A stretch of 64,000 bases of DNA from Actinomycetota bacterium (GTDB lineage: Bacteria > Actinomycetota > Actinomycetes > Mycobacteriales > Pseudonocardiaceae): the NCBI GenBank assembly GCA_021324675.1, contig JAJPIR010000084.1, positions 1 to 64,000 of the forward strand, written 5' to 3'. The translations under genes were made by a program, and so were the position numbers. Below the pieces are notes generated by a model that was given only the letters and a program-made list of their open reading frames with translations, was not told the DNA's origin and made no database searches. Below, one piece after another: positions 1 to 9,924 of the stretch. Every line of letters starts with the position of its first letter. The first letter of the stretch is position 1.

Positions 1-31
1 AGCTGGCGGCGTCCCACCGGTCCGCGATGCC

Positions 32-430
32 GTGGGCACTCGGCGATGTCCAGTACTCCCTGCGCCTGCGCCGCCGGTGCTCCTACCGCCCACCACTTCA
101 GCGTTGCAAGGGCCTCCCGCGGCAGCGCCAGTACCGGCGCATACCCCCGTGTCTCGAGCCGGCCGGGCGGGAAAGCTGGCGGCGGCCGTCACCGTGACGC
201 TGATGGTAATCATCGGACTCGGTTGGTTGAGCCAGCGCGCGGATCCAGCCCTGCCTCAGCGCACGGCAGTGGTGCGGGTAGGGGCGGGGGAGACCATCTG
301 GGATGTGGCAGCCCGAGTAGCGCCACAGGCAGATCAGCGGGCGGTAGTGGACCGGATCAGGAAACTGAATGGTCTCGCGGATGCCGAGGTGGTGCCTGAT
401 CAGCAGTTGCAGGTGCCGGATGGACGCTAG
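32..430 (+). CDS. LysM-domain cell-envelope protein, 5' end uncertain
   Basis: A proline/alanine-rich N-terminal stretch leads to one hydrophobic segment (about residues 49-66, LAAAVTVTLMVIIGLGWL). A C-terminal LysM-like module follows (GETIWDVAARV ... LNGLADAEVVPDQQLQVP), which in known families binds peptidoglycan. The layout of one membrane anchor plus LysM, next to nrdR, matches the mycobacterial Rv2719c/ChiZ locus beside lexA; that parallel is from memory of the locus. The frame stays open to the window edge, so the true start may lie at or before base 1. GTG at 32 is only the first start codon in view. Confidence 0.75.
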   Translation: MGTRRCPVLPAPAPPVLLPPTTSALQGPPAAAPVPAHTPVSRAGRAGKLAAAVTVTLMVIIGLGWLSQRADPALPQRTAVVRVGAGETIWDVAARVAPQADQRAVVDRIRKLNGLADAEVVPDQQLQVPDGR

Positions 431-544
431 CGGGCAGGCGCTCAAGTGTGGGGCTGGTGGCGGCAGGTACCCGAACCGACCGTAGGGTCGACGCGCGGTG
501 AAGAGCCTCAGCTACTCGCCGTGGCGGCTCGACTTGCTGGCTAC

Positions 545-572
545 CACAACATATAGTAGTTACATCGATGTA
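545..572. promoter_or_regulatory. Palindromic region upstream of nrdR, possible NrdR box
   Basis: CACAACATATAGTAGT resembles the AT-rich NrdR-box palindrome. It is followed at once by a perfect 12-bp palindrome, TACATCGATGTA. The site lies about 100 bp upstream of nrdR, where autoregulation of an nrdR-nrdJ unit would be expected. The second box at the usual spacing is poor, so the assignment is tentative. Confidence 0.35.
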
Positions 573-666
573 GTTTTCCTACAAGTTGGTATTGTTGTCG
601 CGGTCGTCGAGGGTGTCGGAAGCCGGGTGGGGGCCGGCTTCGCTGGCATGAAGCGGAGGGAAGAGC

Positions 667-1149
667 ATGCGCTGCCCGTTCTGCCGGCACGCGGACTCAC
701 GAGTCGTCGATTCACGTGACGCGGTGGACCGGCAGGCAATCCGTAGGCGCCGGCTGTGCCCGGCGTGCGGTCGTCGATTCACCACGGTAGAGGAGCTCGT
801 TCTTGCTGTGGTGAAGCGTTCGGGGGTCACCGAGCCGTTTAGCCGCGACAAGGTCGTGCGTGGAGTGCGCCGGGCATTCCAGGGGCGACCAGTGGATGAA
901 GACGCGCTCCAACAACTTGGGCACCGCGTTGAAGAAACGATCCGCTCCATGGGCAGCGCTGAGGTGCCCAGCCAGGAAGTCGGGTTGGCCATCCTCGGGC
1001 CGTTGCGTGATCTTGACGAGGTGGCTTACTTGCGTTTCGCCAGCGTGTACCGGTCGTTCTCATCGATCGAGGACTTCGAAAAAGAGATCCGCGCCCTGCG
1101 CGAGCTCGCAGGCCGGAATTCCGAGCCCGGCAAGGCGGACATCACATGA
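667..1149 (+). CDS. nrdR: Transcriptional repressor NrdR
   Basis: This 160-residue protein is full length for NrdR, the nucleotide-sensing repressor of ribonucleotide reductase genes. The N-terminal zinc ribbon is clear (MRCPFC ... [10 protein letters not shown]), followed by the ATP-cone domain starting near [26 protein letters not shown] at 667 is preceded by GGAGGGAAGAGC, a good ribosome-binding site. nrdJ, its expected target, begins 108 bp downstream on the same strand. Confidence 0.97.
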   Translation: MRCPFCRHADSRVVDSRDAVDRQAIRRRRLCPACGRRFTTVEELVLAVVKRSGVTEPFSRDKVVRGVRRAFQGRPVDEDALQQLGHRVEETIRSMGSAEVPSQEVGLAILGPLRDLDEVAYLRFASVYRSFSSIEDFEKEIRALRELAGRNSEPGKADIT

Positions 1150-1257
1150 CCTGAATGACCCATAGCGGCTCCCAAAAGCACGACGCAGCATTCCGACCGC
1201 TCCGGACGGGGAGACCTGGGCCGGAAGCATGCACACCGCGATAGAGAGGGACGAGGG

Positions 1258-4092
1258 ATGACCGACATCATCGGTACTCCGGCTGGCGTCGAGGAGCGAG
1301 CCGCTGGATCGTGGAGCGCCGGGCAAGCCAAGCGAGCGCTGCGGGTCGAGCGGGTCTACACCACCGGGGACCGTCATCCCTACGACGAGGTGACCTGGCT
1401 GCGCCGGGATGTGGTGATGACCAACTGGCGGGACGGCACGGTCAACTTCGAGCAGCGCGGCGTCGAATTTCCCGACTTCTGGTCGGTCAATGCGGTCAAC
1501 ATCGTCACCAGTAAGTACTTCCGCGGTGCAGTGGGGAGTGAGCACCGCGAGTCGAGCCTTCGCCAGCTGATCGATCGGGTGGTGACAACCTATGCTGCCG
1601 CCGGCATGCAGTATGGGTACTTTGCTACCGACACCGACAAGGAAATCTTCGCCGAAGAGCTGACCTGGATGTTGCTGCACCAGGTGTTCAGCTTCAACTC
1701 TCCTGTCTGGTTCAACGTCGGCACCAATTCGCCGCAGCAAGTCTCCGCGTGTTTCATCCTTTCTGTCAATGACACTATGGAATCGATTCTCAACTGGTAC
1801 CGTGAAGAAGGATTGATTTTTAAGGGTGGCTCTGGGGCCGGTCTGAATCTTTCTCGTATCCGCTCGTCAAAAGAACTTCTCTCTTCGGGTGGTACGGCAT
1901 CCGGTCCGGTAAGCTTCATGCGGGGTGCGGATGCGTCGGCGGGCACCATCAAATCAGGTGGTGCGACTCGCCGGGCCGCCAAGATGGTGGTGCTCGATGT
2001 CGATCATCCTGATATTGCCGAGTTCGTACAGACCAAGGCTTCCGAGGAACGTAAGATTCGGGTACTTCGGGACGCCGGCTTCGACATGGACCTGGGCGGC
2101 AAAGATATTACTTCGGTCCAGTACCAGAATGCCAACAACTCAGTCCGAGTCTCTGACGAGTTCATGCGGGCGGTGGAAACTGATAGCGGATTCGGACTAC
2201 GCGCTCGGACGACTGGCGACGTCATCGAGACGGTACGGGCCAGGGAGCTATTCCGCGATATCACCAAAGCGGCGTGGGAATGCGCTGATCCAGGCTTGCA
2301 GTACGATGACACGATCAATGATTGGCATACCTGTCCCGAGTCTGGCCGTATTACAGCGTCGAACCCATGCAGTGAGTACCTGCATCTCGATAACTCCAGT
2401 TGTAACCTTGCATCGATCAACCTGTTGAAATTCCTTCGCGACGACCTCACGTTCGACACCGAGCTGTTCGTCAAGACAGTCGAGCTTGTCATCACGGCGA
2501 TGGATATCTCGATCTGTTTCGCGGACTTCCCTACGGAGAAGATCGCGGAGACGACGAGGGCGTTTCGGCAACTTGGTATTGGTTACGCCAATCTCGGGGC
2601 ATTGCTGATGGCCACTGGGCACGCCTACGATTCGGAGGGTGGACGTGCGCTAGCAGCGGCGATCACTTCGTTGATGACAGGTACGGCCTACCGGCGCTCC
2701 GCAGAACTTGCCGGGATCGTTGGGCCGTATGAAGGCTATGCGCGCAACGCCGAGGCACATCAGCGGATCATGCGCAAGCATGCCGCCGCCAACGATCTGA
2801 TCCGTACCTACCACCACAATGATCGGACCGTTCAGAAGGCTGCTACGAAGGCATGGCAGGACGGCATCCGAATCGGGGATAAAAACGGTTGGCGAAATGC
2901 TCAGGCGAGCGTATTGGCGCCAACTGGAACTATTGGTTTCATGATGGACTGCGATACGACAGGTATCGAGCCGGACTTTTCGCTCGTCAAGTTCAAGAAG
3001 TTGGTCGGTGGCGGCTCGATGCAAATCGTCAACCAGGCGGTACCCAAGGCACTTACCGCTTTGGGTTATCAGCAGGAGCAAACCGAAGCAATCGTTGAAT
3101 ACATCTCTGAGCATGGCCATGTTATCGATGCCCCAGGGCTGCGGGCGGAACATTATGAGGTCTTTGATTGCGCGATGGGCGAGCGGGCCATTTCCCCTAT
3201 GGGTCATGTGCGCATGATGGCGGCTGTCCAACCGTTTATCTCAGGCGCGATTAGCAAGACCGTCAACATGCCGGAGAAGGCTACGGTTGCCGATGTCGAA
3301 GAAATCTACCTTCAAGCATGGAAGATGGGGCTCAAGGCACTGGCAATCTACCGGGACAATTGCAAGGTGGGTCAACCGCTGTCCACCGGTAAGTTCGGTG
3401 CAAGTGGGACCGATAAGGCAGTGGCTGACGCCAGACCGGTGCGCAAGCGACTCCCCAAGAAGCGGCCTAGCGAGACAGTATCATTTACCGTAGGTGGCGC
3501 AGAGGGTTACCTGACAGCGGGGTCGTATCCGGATGGTGGGCTCGGCGAGCTGTTTATAAAAATGTCTAAGCAGGGTTCTACCTTGGCCGGTGTGATGGAC
3601 GCCTTCTCGATAGCGATCTCGATAGCGTTGCAATATGGAGTGCCGCTGGAGACCTACGTCTCAAAATTCGTCAATATGCGATTTGAGCCAGCGGGGATGA
3701 CCGACGACCCGGATGTGCGCATGGCGACCAGCGTCGTCGACTACTTGTTCCGTCGCATGGCGCTAGATCACTTGCCTAAGGACAAGCGAGAACAGTTGGG
3801 CATTTTGTCTGCCGAAGAACGCACCATGCAGGTAGCTGCGGACTATGGCGTCGACAGGGATAACGGCATCGATATCGAAATCCTTCGTGGCTCGGTGGAG
3901 TCGACCACCACGCTTTCGCCGGTGCAAGCCCGCCCCGCCCCGGTGTATGTGGGCAGCTCCACTGAGCTGGTGGAACTGCAACTGGGCAAGGCTGCGGACG
4001 CGCCACTGTGTATGACTTGCGGAACGAAGATGCGTCCTGCGGGATCCTGCTATGTCTGCGAGGGTTGTGGCTCAACGAGCGGATGCAGTTGA
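1258..4092 (+). CDS. nrdJ: Adenosylcobalamin-dependent (class II) ribonucleotide reductase
   Basis: This 944-residue protein reduces ribonucleotides to deoxyribonucleotides using vitamin B12. Visible features are the substrate/effector region with NSPVWFNVG, the active-site NPCSEYLHLDNSSCNLASIN segment, and the PTGTIGFMMDCDTTGIEPDF segment. The C-terminal cysteine tail (CMTCGTKM ... CYVCEGCGSTSGC) matches the thioredoxin-interacting end of NrdJ. ATG follows GAGGGACGAGGG. No cobalamin riboswitch is recognisable in the 108-bp gap after nrdR, so control is more likely through NrdR. Its length and motifs give no sign of decay. Confidence 0.97.
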   Translation: MTDIIGTPAGVEERAAGSWSAGQAKRALRVERVYTTGDRHPYDEVTWLRRDVVMTNWRDGTVNFEQRGVEFPDFWSVNAVNIVTSKYFRGAVGSEHRESSLRQLIDRVVTTYAAAGMQYGYFATDTDKEIFAEELTWMLLHQVFSFNSPVWFNVGTNSPQQVSACFILSVNDTMESILNWYREEGLIFKGGSGAGLNLSRIRSSKELLSSGGTASGPVSFMRGADASAGTIKSGGATRRAAKMVVLDVDHPDIAEFVQTKASEERKIRVLRDAGFDMDLGGKDITSVQYQNANNSVRVSDEFMRAVETDSGFGLRARTTGDVIETVRARELFRDITKAAWECADPGLQYDDTINDWHTCPESGRITASNPCSEYLHLDNSSCNLASINLLKFLRDDLTFDTELFVKTVELVITAMDISICFADFPTEKIAETTRAFRQLGIGYANLGALLMATGHAYDSEGGRALAAAITSLMTGTAYRRSAELAGIVGPYEGYARNAEAHQRIMRKHAAANDLIRTYHHNDRTVQKAATKAWQDGIRIGDKNGWRNAQASVLAPTGTIGFMMDCDTTGIEPDFSLVKFKKLVGGGSMQIVNQAVPKALTALGYQQEQTEAIVEYISEHGHVIDAPGLRAEHYEVFDCAMGERAISPMGHVRMMAAVQPFISGAISKTVNMPEKATVADVEEIYLQAWKMGLKALAIYRDNCKVGQPLSTGKFGASGTDKAVADARPVRKRLPKKRPSETVSFTVGGAEGYLTAGSYPDGGLGELFIKMSKQGSTLAGVMDAFSIAISIALQYGVPLETYVSKFVNMRFEPAGMTDDPDVRMATSVVDYLFRRMALDHLPKDKREQLGILSAEERTMQVAADYGVDRDNGIDIEILRGSVESTTTLSPVQARPAPVYVGSSTELVELQLGKAADAPLCMTCGTKMRPAGSCYVCEGCGSTSGCS

Positions 4093-4098
4093 AAACGG

Positions 4099-4123
4099 CG
4101 ATGTTGCGGTGATTGCAACATCG
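4099..4123 (+). terminator. Hairpin after nrdJ
   Basis: A perfect 9-bp stem (CGATGTTGC / GCAACATCG) with a 7-nt loop starts 7 bp after the nrdJ stop codon. There is no strong T-tract, so it may be a weak terminator or an mRNA 3' stabiliser. Confidence 0.5.
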
Positions 4124-4200
4124 AGTGGATCGGCGGGGGCCGGTGCTGTTGCCGGCTCCCGCCACCTGTCGGGCTCCCGGCCTGAGGGCAGGCCGGGCGA

Positions 4201-4377
4201 GTGAAGGGAGGTGAGGAAGTTGGCTACAACAGCGGAAAGGGCTATCGCCATGGCGCGGTACGCCGTCGCACACAGTCCCAGACGCCCAACGGCGAATGGA
4301 CAAAGCGTGACAGCGACACCGGTCGTTTCATGGACGGTGCGAAGGAGCCGTTCAAGGGCGTCCGCAAGGAGAAGTAG
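4201..4377 (+). CDS. Small conserved-looking basic protein (58 aa)
   Basis: This gene is too short for the ORF track. The frame reads KGYRHGAVRRRTQSQTP, then a hydrophilic tail ending KEPFKGVRKEK. Such short, lysine/arginine-rich proteins with an NGxWTKRD...GRF pattern are common in actinobacteria with no known role. The listed ORF 4211-4432 is a different frame and looks like a shadow. GTG at 4201 is the only plausible in-frame start, although AGGGAGGTGAGG lies just inside it. A strong hairpin follows the stop. Confidence 0.6.
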   Translation: MKGGEEVGYNSGKGYRHGAVRRRTQSQTPNGEWTKRDSDTGRFMDGAKEPFKGVRKEK

Positions 4378-4387
4378 CTGGGCCCGA

Positions 4388-4414
4388 GACGGGGGTGCCG
4401 TTAACACCCCCGTC
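4388..4414 (+). terminator. Strong GC-rich hairpin
   Basis: A perfect 10-bp stem (GACGGGGGTG / CACCCCCGTC) with a 7-nt loop lies 10 bp after the 58-residue ORF. It is probably the transcription terminator of that small gene. Confidence 0.6.
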
Positions 4415-4592
4415 CCGGGACCCGCACGGTAAACACTCAGACGGAGTTCGCGCATCAGGGCGAGGGCGATCGACCCCCTATTGTGTACTCCGGCAGCGTC
4501 AGCCTTGCGGGTATCAGGCCCCGCCGAACAGGTCGGCCGGGCTACGGGACGAGTGCGTCGCTGCCCGCGACGCGCAGGAAAGGAAGGCCTTC

Positions 4593-4823
4593 ATGGCCGC
4601 AGGCGACATCCACATGGTCCATCGCGACGGCCGCTGGTACAACGAGGTTGAAGGCGGTCAGCGCGCCAGTAACAGCGCTCCGACCAAGGCTGAGGCTCAG
4701 TCCACGGGTCGCGACATGGCGATCGATCGTGGCGTGGAGCACGTCATCCACAACCTCAACGGCGAGATCGGCGAGCGGAATACCTACCCGCGTAGTCGGG
4801 ATCCGCGCTCGTCGCAGGGGTAG
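4593..4823 (+). CDS. DUF2188 domain protein
   Basis: This 76-residue protein has the DUF2188 pattern: an N-terminal HMVHRDGRWYNEVEGG strand pair, then a helix beginning TKAEAQSTGRDMAID, ending with HNLNGEIGERNTYP. Family members are small, and their function is not established. ATG at 4593 is supported by GGAAAGGAAGG upstream. The track ORF from 4395 is an over-extension. It is the last ordinary gene before the decayed recombinase cassette. Confidence 0.8.
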   Translation: MAAGDIHMVHRDGRWYNEVEGGQRASNSAPTKAEAQSTGRDMAIDRGVEHVIHNLNGEIGERNTYPRSRDPRSSQG

Positions 4824-4925
4824 TTCTGCTTCCCAGCGGGCTTCAGGCTCGGCCGGGCAGCAATGTTCGGCCGAGTCAGGGGGCGCCCACACCGGGTGCA
4901 TCGATGTTGTGTTAGATACAACGCC

Positions 4926-6036
4926 GTGGATCATGATACGGCGCTGGTTGGCACGGCGTCTTCGGTGTTGGCCGCTGGGGTTCGGCATCTCGACCCGGCG
5001 CCGGCGGTGTTTGAGGCGATGCTGGATGGGTGGTCACGCCAGCAGCGATCCTGCTTCCTGCAGGCCGACGCGACGATCAAGCCCCGGCTTGAGGTGGTGC
5101 GCCGGTTCGCCCGGTTCTCCAACCAGTACCCCTGGCAGTGGACACCGGGCGAGCTCGAGGCGTTCATGGTCTCGATCTCGGTGGCGATGTCGACCGCGCG
5201 CAGCTGCCAGAACGCGCTGCGGCTGTTCTGCGACCACGTCACTGACGCCCGCTACGGCTGGCCCGGCGAGTGCCTGCAGCGGTTCGGCGCTGCCCCGCAG
5301 CAGGTGCTGCACGAGTGGAACTCGGTGGTCCACAACGTCGAGTTCGAGGGTCGCACATCACGGCGACCGTTGAGCTACGACGAGGTCCAGTCCCTGTTCG
5401 ACGCCGCCGACGGCCGCGTCGAGGAGATCCGCGAAACGTCGACGCAAGGGAGCCGCCGCCGCGCAACGGGACGCAGTGCTGCTCAAGACGGTCTACGCGT
5501 TCGGGCTGTGTCGCCAGGAAGCCCGGGGCCTTGACCTCGTGGATCTACGCAGCAACCCGAAGGCCAAGGCCTTCGGCCGCGTCGGCGGACTGTTCGTTCG
5601 CCACGGAAAATCCTCGCGCGGCAGTGCTCCAAAGCGTCGCACTGTCCTGACGGTTCCGGAGTTCGACTGGATCGTCGAGCTGATCGAGCATTACCTCACC
5701 GAGGTCCGGCCGATGTTCGTCCCGAGGGAGCATCGGGCGTTCTGGGTGACCGAGCGCCGCGGTCGGATGTCGCTGCGGTCGATCAACGAGGCTTTCGAGC
5801 ACGCCCGCGCTGCGGCTGGCATCGACCCTGAGCTCGACCTGCACTCGCTGCGGCACTCTTACGTCACGCACCTGGTCGAGTTCGACTATCCCGAGCGCTT
5901 CGTCCAGGAGCAGGTCGGTCACTCCTACGCCAGCACCACGGCGATCTACACCGGGGTCTCCGACGACTGCCGCAACCGACTGCTGCAGCGGTCGCTGACC
6001 GCGCCCGGCCTTGACCTGTGGGAGCCCGAATCATGA
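4926..6036 (+). pseudogene. Tyrosine recombinase, frameshifted
   Basis: Two frames make one protein. The N-terminal core-binding part (LDPAPAVFEAMLDGWSRQQ ...) runs in frame 3 to about 5430. The catalytic part (LLKTVYAFGLCRQEARGLDL ... HSLRHSYVTHLVE ... VGHSYASTTAIYTGV) runs in frame 1. The catalytic Arg, HxLR, GH and Tyr signatures are all present. A one-base change near 5425-5445, in the stretch CGCGAAACGTCGACGC, breaks the frame. GTG at 4926 (VDHDTALVG) is the likely start. The gene overlaps the next by 4 bp (ATGA), so it was the first gene of a three-gene unit. A sequencing error cannot be excluded, but the third gene is also broken. Confidence 0.8.
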
Positions 6037-6359
6037 TCAAGAAGATGGGCGTTCAGTGGCACCTGCGCCGACGCATGGCCGAGCGCGACCTGTTCCAGAC
6101 CTCGGACCTGGTGCCGCTACTGGCCGAGCGCGGCATCGAACTCTCCCGCGAACAGGTCTATCGGCTGGTCACCCAGCCCCCGCAGCGCCTCTCGATGGAC
6201 ACCCTCGCCGCGCTCTGCGACATCCTCGACTGCAGCCCCAACGACCTCATCGAGGTCACCATCGTCAGCGCCACGGTCCGCAAGACCGGCACCGACATCG
6301 CGCCCCGGCCCGCTCCAGAAGTTCGACGCACCACCATCCGTCGCCCCCACCAGTCGTGA
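6033..6359 (+). CDS. XRE-type helix-turn-helix protein of a recombinase cassette
   Basis: This 108-residue protein begins MIKKMGVQWHLRRRMAERDL and carries a Cro/C1-type HTH: LVPLLAERGIELSREQVYRLVTQ followed by LSMDTLAALCDILDCSPNDLIEV. The start overlaps the recombinase stop (ATGA), and its own stop overlaps the GTG of the next gene. This indicates translational coupling. It is intact, unlike both neighbours. It probably regulates the recombinases or acts as an accessory DNA-binding protein. Confidence 0.8.
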   Translation: MIKKMGVQWHLRRRMAERDLFQTSDLVPLLAERGIELSREQVYRLVTQPPQRLSMDTLAALCDILDCSPNDLIEVTIVSATVRKTGTDIAPRPAPEVRRTTIRRPHQS

Positions 6360-8602
6360 CCTCGCGGAAGACCCGGGAGACCTGGCGCCGAGAGCAGACC
6401 CAGCAGCGACAGACTGTGATCCGAACGGCGCTCGAGTCCTCGATCGCCGACCTCGACGAGCGAGAACTCGACGAGATCTTGGCCGCCGCACGAGCCACTG
6501 GCGGAATCGGGCTACGCGAGCTCGCTGACGGCTGCTTGGTCTGCTCGCCGTCGCTGGTGATCCGGTCGTGCTGCCCCGATGTGTCGGCTGCGGCAAGCAG
6601 ACCGCTGACCTTCCACGGATCGGCGCCAGTGGCCGGATTTGTCAGGCCTGCAGGGCCAAGAGCTACTTCGATGATTGCGCGCGCTGCGGGCGAGCGAACA
6701 CTCGTATTGCTGCTCGCCGGCCTGAAGGTCGGATCTGCTACTCCTGCTACCGCAATGATCCTGCCCGAGTCGAGGCCTGCGCCCGATGCGAGCGCGACAG
6801 GCCCGTCGTCGCCCGTCTCGGCGACGGTGGCGCCCTCTATTCCCGCTGTTGGACCCCGCCCCAGCGCCCCTACGCCGGCTGCGAACGGATCAGCCGAGTC
6901 GTCTTCGTCAGCGGCGACGGGCCCCTCTGCGTCAACTGCTACCGCCGCGATCACCGGCCCCGCGCGCGCTGCGGACGCTGCAACCGGGTTCGGATCGTGT
7001 CCCGCCGCGGCAGGAACGGCGAGCCCGACCTCTGCGAAAGCTGCAATCCCGCCAGGGCCACTGCCACCTGCAGCCAGTGCGGCCGTGACCGTCCTGGGCA
7101 TCGCGACGACACCGGCGAGTGGAGCTGCAAGAGCTGTACGCCCCGCATCCCACGGACCTGCGCGCGCTGCAGCCGCCCCCGTCCAGTCCACGCGCTTCTC
7201 CCGCTCGGACCGGTCTGCAACAGCTGCCACATCGCGCTGCACGATCACCCTGGCCACTGCGCGGGCTGTCGAGAGATGCGCGTCTTGATCGGACGCGATG
7301 ACCGCGGCCCCGTCTGCGGGCCTTGCGCCGGCAGCACGCTCGACCCACGCTGTCGCACCTGTAACCGCCCGGGCCGCCACTACTCCGGCGACAAGTGCGC
7401 TCGATGCGTGCTCACCGACCGCATCGACCACCTGCTCGCCGGCTCCAACGGCACACCCAGCCCGCAGCTCCAGCCAGTTCGGAAGCTACTGCTCACTGCC
7501 GAGCACCCGAACGGACAGATCGGCTGGCTCATGCGCAGTGGCGCCGCGCGACTACTGCGAGAACTCGCGCGCCGCGAGAAGGCTGTCACTCACGACTACC
7601 TCGACACGCTGCCCCAGAACCGGGCCGAGATGTTCCTGCGCTCGCTGCTCATCGAGGCCGGCGTCCTGCCCGCCCGCAACGACGACCTCGAACGCGTCCC
7701 GTCCTGGCTCGAGACCTTCCTCGTCGACCAACCAGACCACCACGTCCGCTTGATCCGCCCGTTCGCTCACTGGTTCGTATACGCGCGCCCGCCGAGTCGC
7801 GGCTCGACGCAGCTACGAAACCAAGGCCAGCTACCACGTCCGCACGAAGATCCGCGTCGCCCTCGAGTTCCTCGCCTGGCTCGACACCTTGCAACTCGAC
7901 CTCGCCGATGTCGATCAGGCAACCGTCGACCGCTGGCTCACCGAGGGCACCACCCGCGCCCGCGCGGTCCGTTCCTTCCTGGCCTGGGCTCGATCTCACC
8001 GCCTCACGAAGGAGCTGCGAGTACCGTTCCCGGCGCGGTCCCAGCCCGAAGCGATACTCGACGAACGGGACCGCTGGCAGCTGCTCGAGCGCAGCTTGCA
8101 CGACACAGCAGCGCCGCTGGACACCCGCGCCGCGGCAGCCCTGATCCTGCTCTACGGCCTACCACTCATCCGCGGCCGCAGCCTCACCACAGACCACCTC
8201 GAGCAGCATGACGACGGGCGCTCCCACCTCGTCGTCGGCGACCACCGCCTGCTGCTGCCTCCCAAGCTGGCTCAGATGCTGAGCGATCTCGGCCAGGCTC
8301 GGTCCGGACGCTCCCGCTACTCACCTAGACCGGACACGCGGCCATGGCTCTTCATCGGTCTCGTCCCTGGCCGACCGCTAAGCGCCGAGGGTCTTGGAGT
8401 CAAGCTCACTCGCTTCGGACTACACACCAGGCCAGCTCGCAATGCGGCCCTAATAGCTCTCGCCGCACAACTCCCATCTGCCGTCCTGGCTGATCTTGTC
8501 GGCCTGCACCACGTCACCGCCGCTCGCTGGTCCCAGCTCGCCGCCCGCGACTGGCACGACGTCGTCGCCGCTCGACCGGCGAATACCGCAGGTCTTGAAT
8601 AG
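6356..8602 (+). pseudogene. Multi-zinc-ribbon recombinase-associated protein, two frameshifts
   Basis: The start (GTG 6356, MTSRKTRETWRREQTQQRQ) is in frame 2. About 180 bp later (around 6530-6560) coding continues in frame 1 with a run of roughly nine CxxC...CxxC modules of about 35-40 residues (CVGCGK...CQAC, CARC...CYSC, CGRC...CESC and so on). Near 7790 it returns to frame 2 with a helical C-terminus (FLAWLDTLQLDLADVDQATVDRWL ... HDVVAARP). That tail resembles a tyrosine-recombinase fold, but I do not see the complete catalytic set. The product was probably the third protein of the cassette. Both breaks are inferred from continuity of protein-like sequence. Confidence 0.7.
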
Positions 8603-8604
8603 GT

Positions 8605-8719
8605 GTTTTGCACCAGTACCGGGGCCGGTCGGTATCCAGTTCGATCATTCAATAATGGCGTACAGGGTGGCGGAGTTTGTCGTCACCCTGTACAGAACTG
8701 GTCGAGTGAAGTTTTGCAC
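8605..8719. repeat. Nested inverted repeats between direct repeats at the end of the recombinase cassette
   Basis: GTTTTGCAC occurs at 8605-8613 and again at 8711-8719. Between the copies lie two nested inverted repeats: CCAGTTC/GAACTGG (8636-8642 and 8695-8701), and a perfect 10-bp pair GTACAGGGTG/CACCCTGTAC (8660-8669 and 8684-8693). The arrangement directly after the third cassette gene looks like a recombinase-binding or attachment site. It could instead be a terminator. Confidence 0.5.
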
Positions 8720-8730
8720 TCATTACTGAT

Positions 8731-9924
8731 TTAGGGACTGGCCACCTGCTGTGGTTGTTCGGAGTGGGTGAACCGCCCTTTCCACGCACCGCCCCGGCCG
8801 GTGGCATGGCGGCGCGCCGAGTCCACCGTCATGGCGGCATACAGCATCGCGACAGCCGGTAGTGCAAGTCCACGCAGCGGCGAGAGGCCGTAGAGCCGCA
8901 ACACCGGAGCTTGTGTGATGGCCATCGCCGTCCACGCCCCGGCTCCGGCTACGGCAGGCACACCTGAGCGCTGGACGAATCCGGTAAGTGCAGCTAGGGG
9001 CGGGACCACATAGAGCAATCCGAGGGTGGCGATTGTGCCAGCGAGCAACACGGGTGACTGCTGCAGCTGGGTGTATGCGGTGCGGGTGACCATCGTCCAG
9101 AGGTCGGTAACGCGTGGATAGGGCCGGACACTGCGGACCTCGGGAGGATCGCTGGTGAAGCCCAGCCATGTTCGAGCGCCTGAACGCTTGAGCAACCGGC
9201 CTAGGGCGATGTCGTCGATGAGAGCGCCGCGGATGCGGGAAAGACCGCCGGCGCGTGCCAGTGCCGCGCGGCGCAGCAGGATGCAGCCCCCGGCGGCGGC
9301 GGCGGTCCAGCCGCCACTTCGCGCAACCCGCGGGAACGGATATAGCTGAGCGAAGAAATAGACGAACGCCGGCACAAGGGCGCGCTCCCAACCGGTCTGG
9401 GTGCGCAGGAGTGCCATCAGTGACACCATGTCGCGATCATCGGCTAACGCTGTGGCGACGAGGCAACGCACCGAGGAGCGGTGGTGGGCGATATCGGCGT
9501 CGGTGAACAGGAGCAATTCAACGCCAGCGGCTTCGGCAGCAGCCACGCCGCACTGGAGGGCGTTGAGCTTGCCGGTCCAGCCTGACGGCGGGGGTGGGGC
9601 TGCGAGCACGATCAGCGACGCCCGGCTCGCGCTCCGCTGGGTCATAGCCTGCGCCACTGACGCGGTGCCGTCAGTGCTTGCGTCATCGACCAGCCACACG
9701 GCCAGTTCACCCGGATAGTCTTGCCCGAGCAGTGTGGGTAGCGTCTCAGGAAGGACCGCACCCTCGTCCCGCGCTGGGATCACGACGCCAACGCTGGGCC
9801 AACGGTCAGGAGCCGGTGGTTTGCGAGACAGGCGAGTCGAGGTGCGCCAGAAGTCACCATGCCCGGTAATCAGGTAGGCCCACGCCGCAGCGGACGCGAT
9901 GGCAAGCGGGCCGAGTAACGGCAC
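8731..9924 (-). CDS. Membrane glycosyltransferase, HpnB-like
   Basis: This 397-residue family 2 glycosyltransferase has VGVVIPARDEGAVLPETL, a nucleotide-sugar DDASTDGT motif, the DxD-type FTDADIAH, and a late IDDIALGRLLKRSG segment. An N-terminal hydrophobic segment and several C-terminal membrane spans (LLAGTIATLGLLYVVPPLAAL and beyond) anchor it. The TDADIAH motif and membrane layout match the hopene-associated HpnB family, which suggests a role in lipid glycosylation. No hopanoid genes are in view. It stands alone on the minus strand. Confidence 0.85.
   Translation of the reverse strand: MPLLGPLAIASAAAWAYLITGHGDFWRTSTRLSRKPPAPDRWPSVGVVIPARDEGAVLPETLPTLLGQDYPGELAVWLVDDASTDGTASVAQAMTQRSASRASLIVLAAPPPPSGWTGKLNALQCGVAAAEAAGVELLLFTDADIAHHRSSVRCLVATALADDRDMVSLMALLRTQTGWERALVPAFVYFFAQLYPFPRVARSGGWTAAAAGGCILLRRAALARAGGLSRIRGALIDDIALGRLLKRSGARTWLGFTSDPPEVRSVRPYPRVTDLWTMVTRTAYTQLQQSPVLLAGTIATLGLLYVVPPLAALTGFVQRSGVPAVAGAGAWTAMAITQAPVLRLYGLSPLRGLALPAVAMLYAAMTVDSARRHATGRGGAWKGRFTHSEQPQQVASP

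Noticed and set aside
1150-1257. Cobalamin riboswitch before nrdJ
   Set aside because: The gap is only 108 bp and shows no B12-box-like sequence. NrdR control is the simpler explanation.
5425-5445. Programmed frameshift in the tyrosine recombinase
   Set aside because: No slippery heptamer with a clear downstream pseudoknot was recognised, and the third cassette gene has two further breaks, so decay is more likely.
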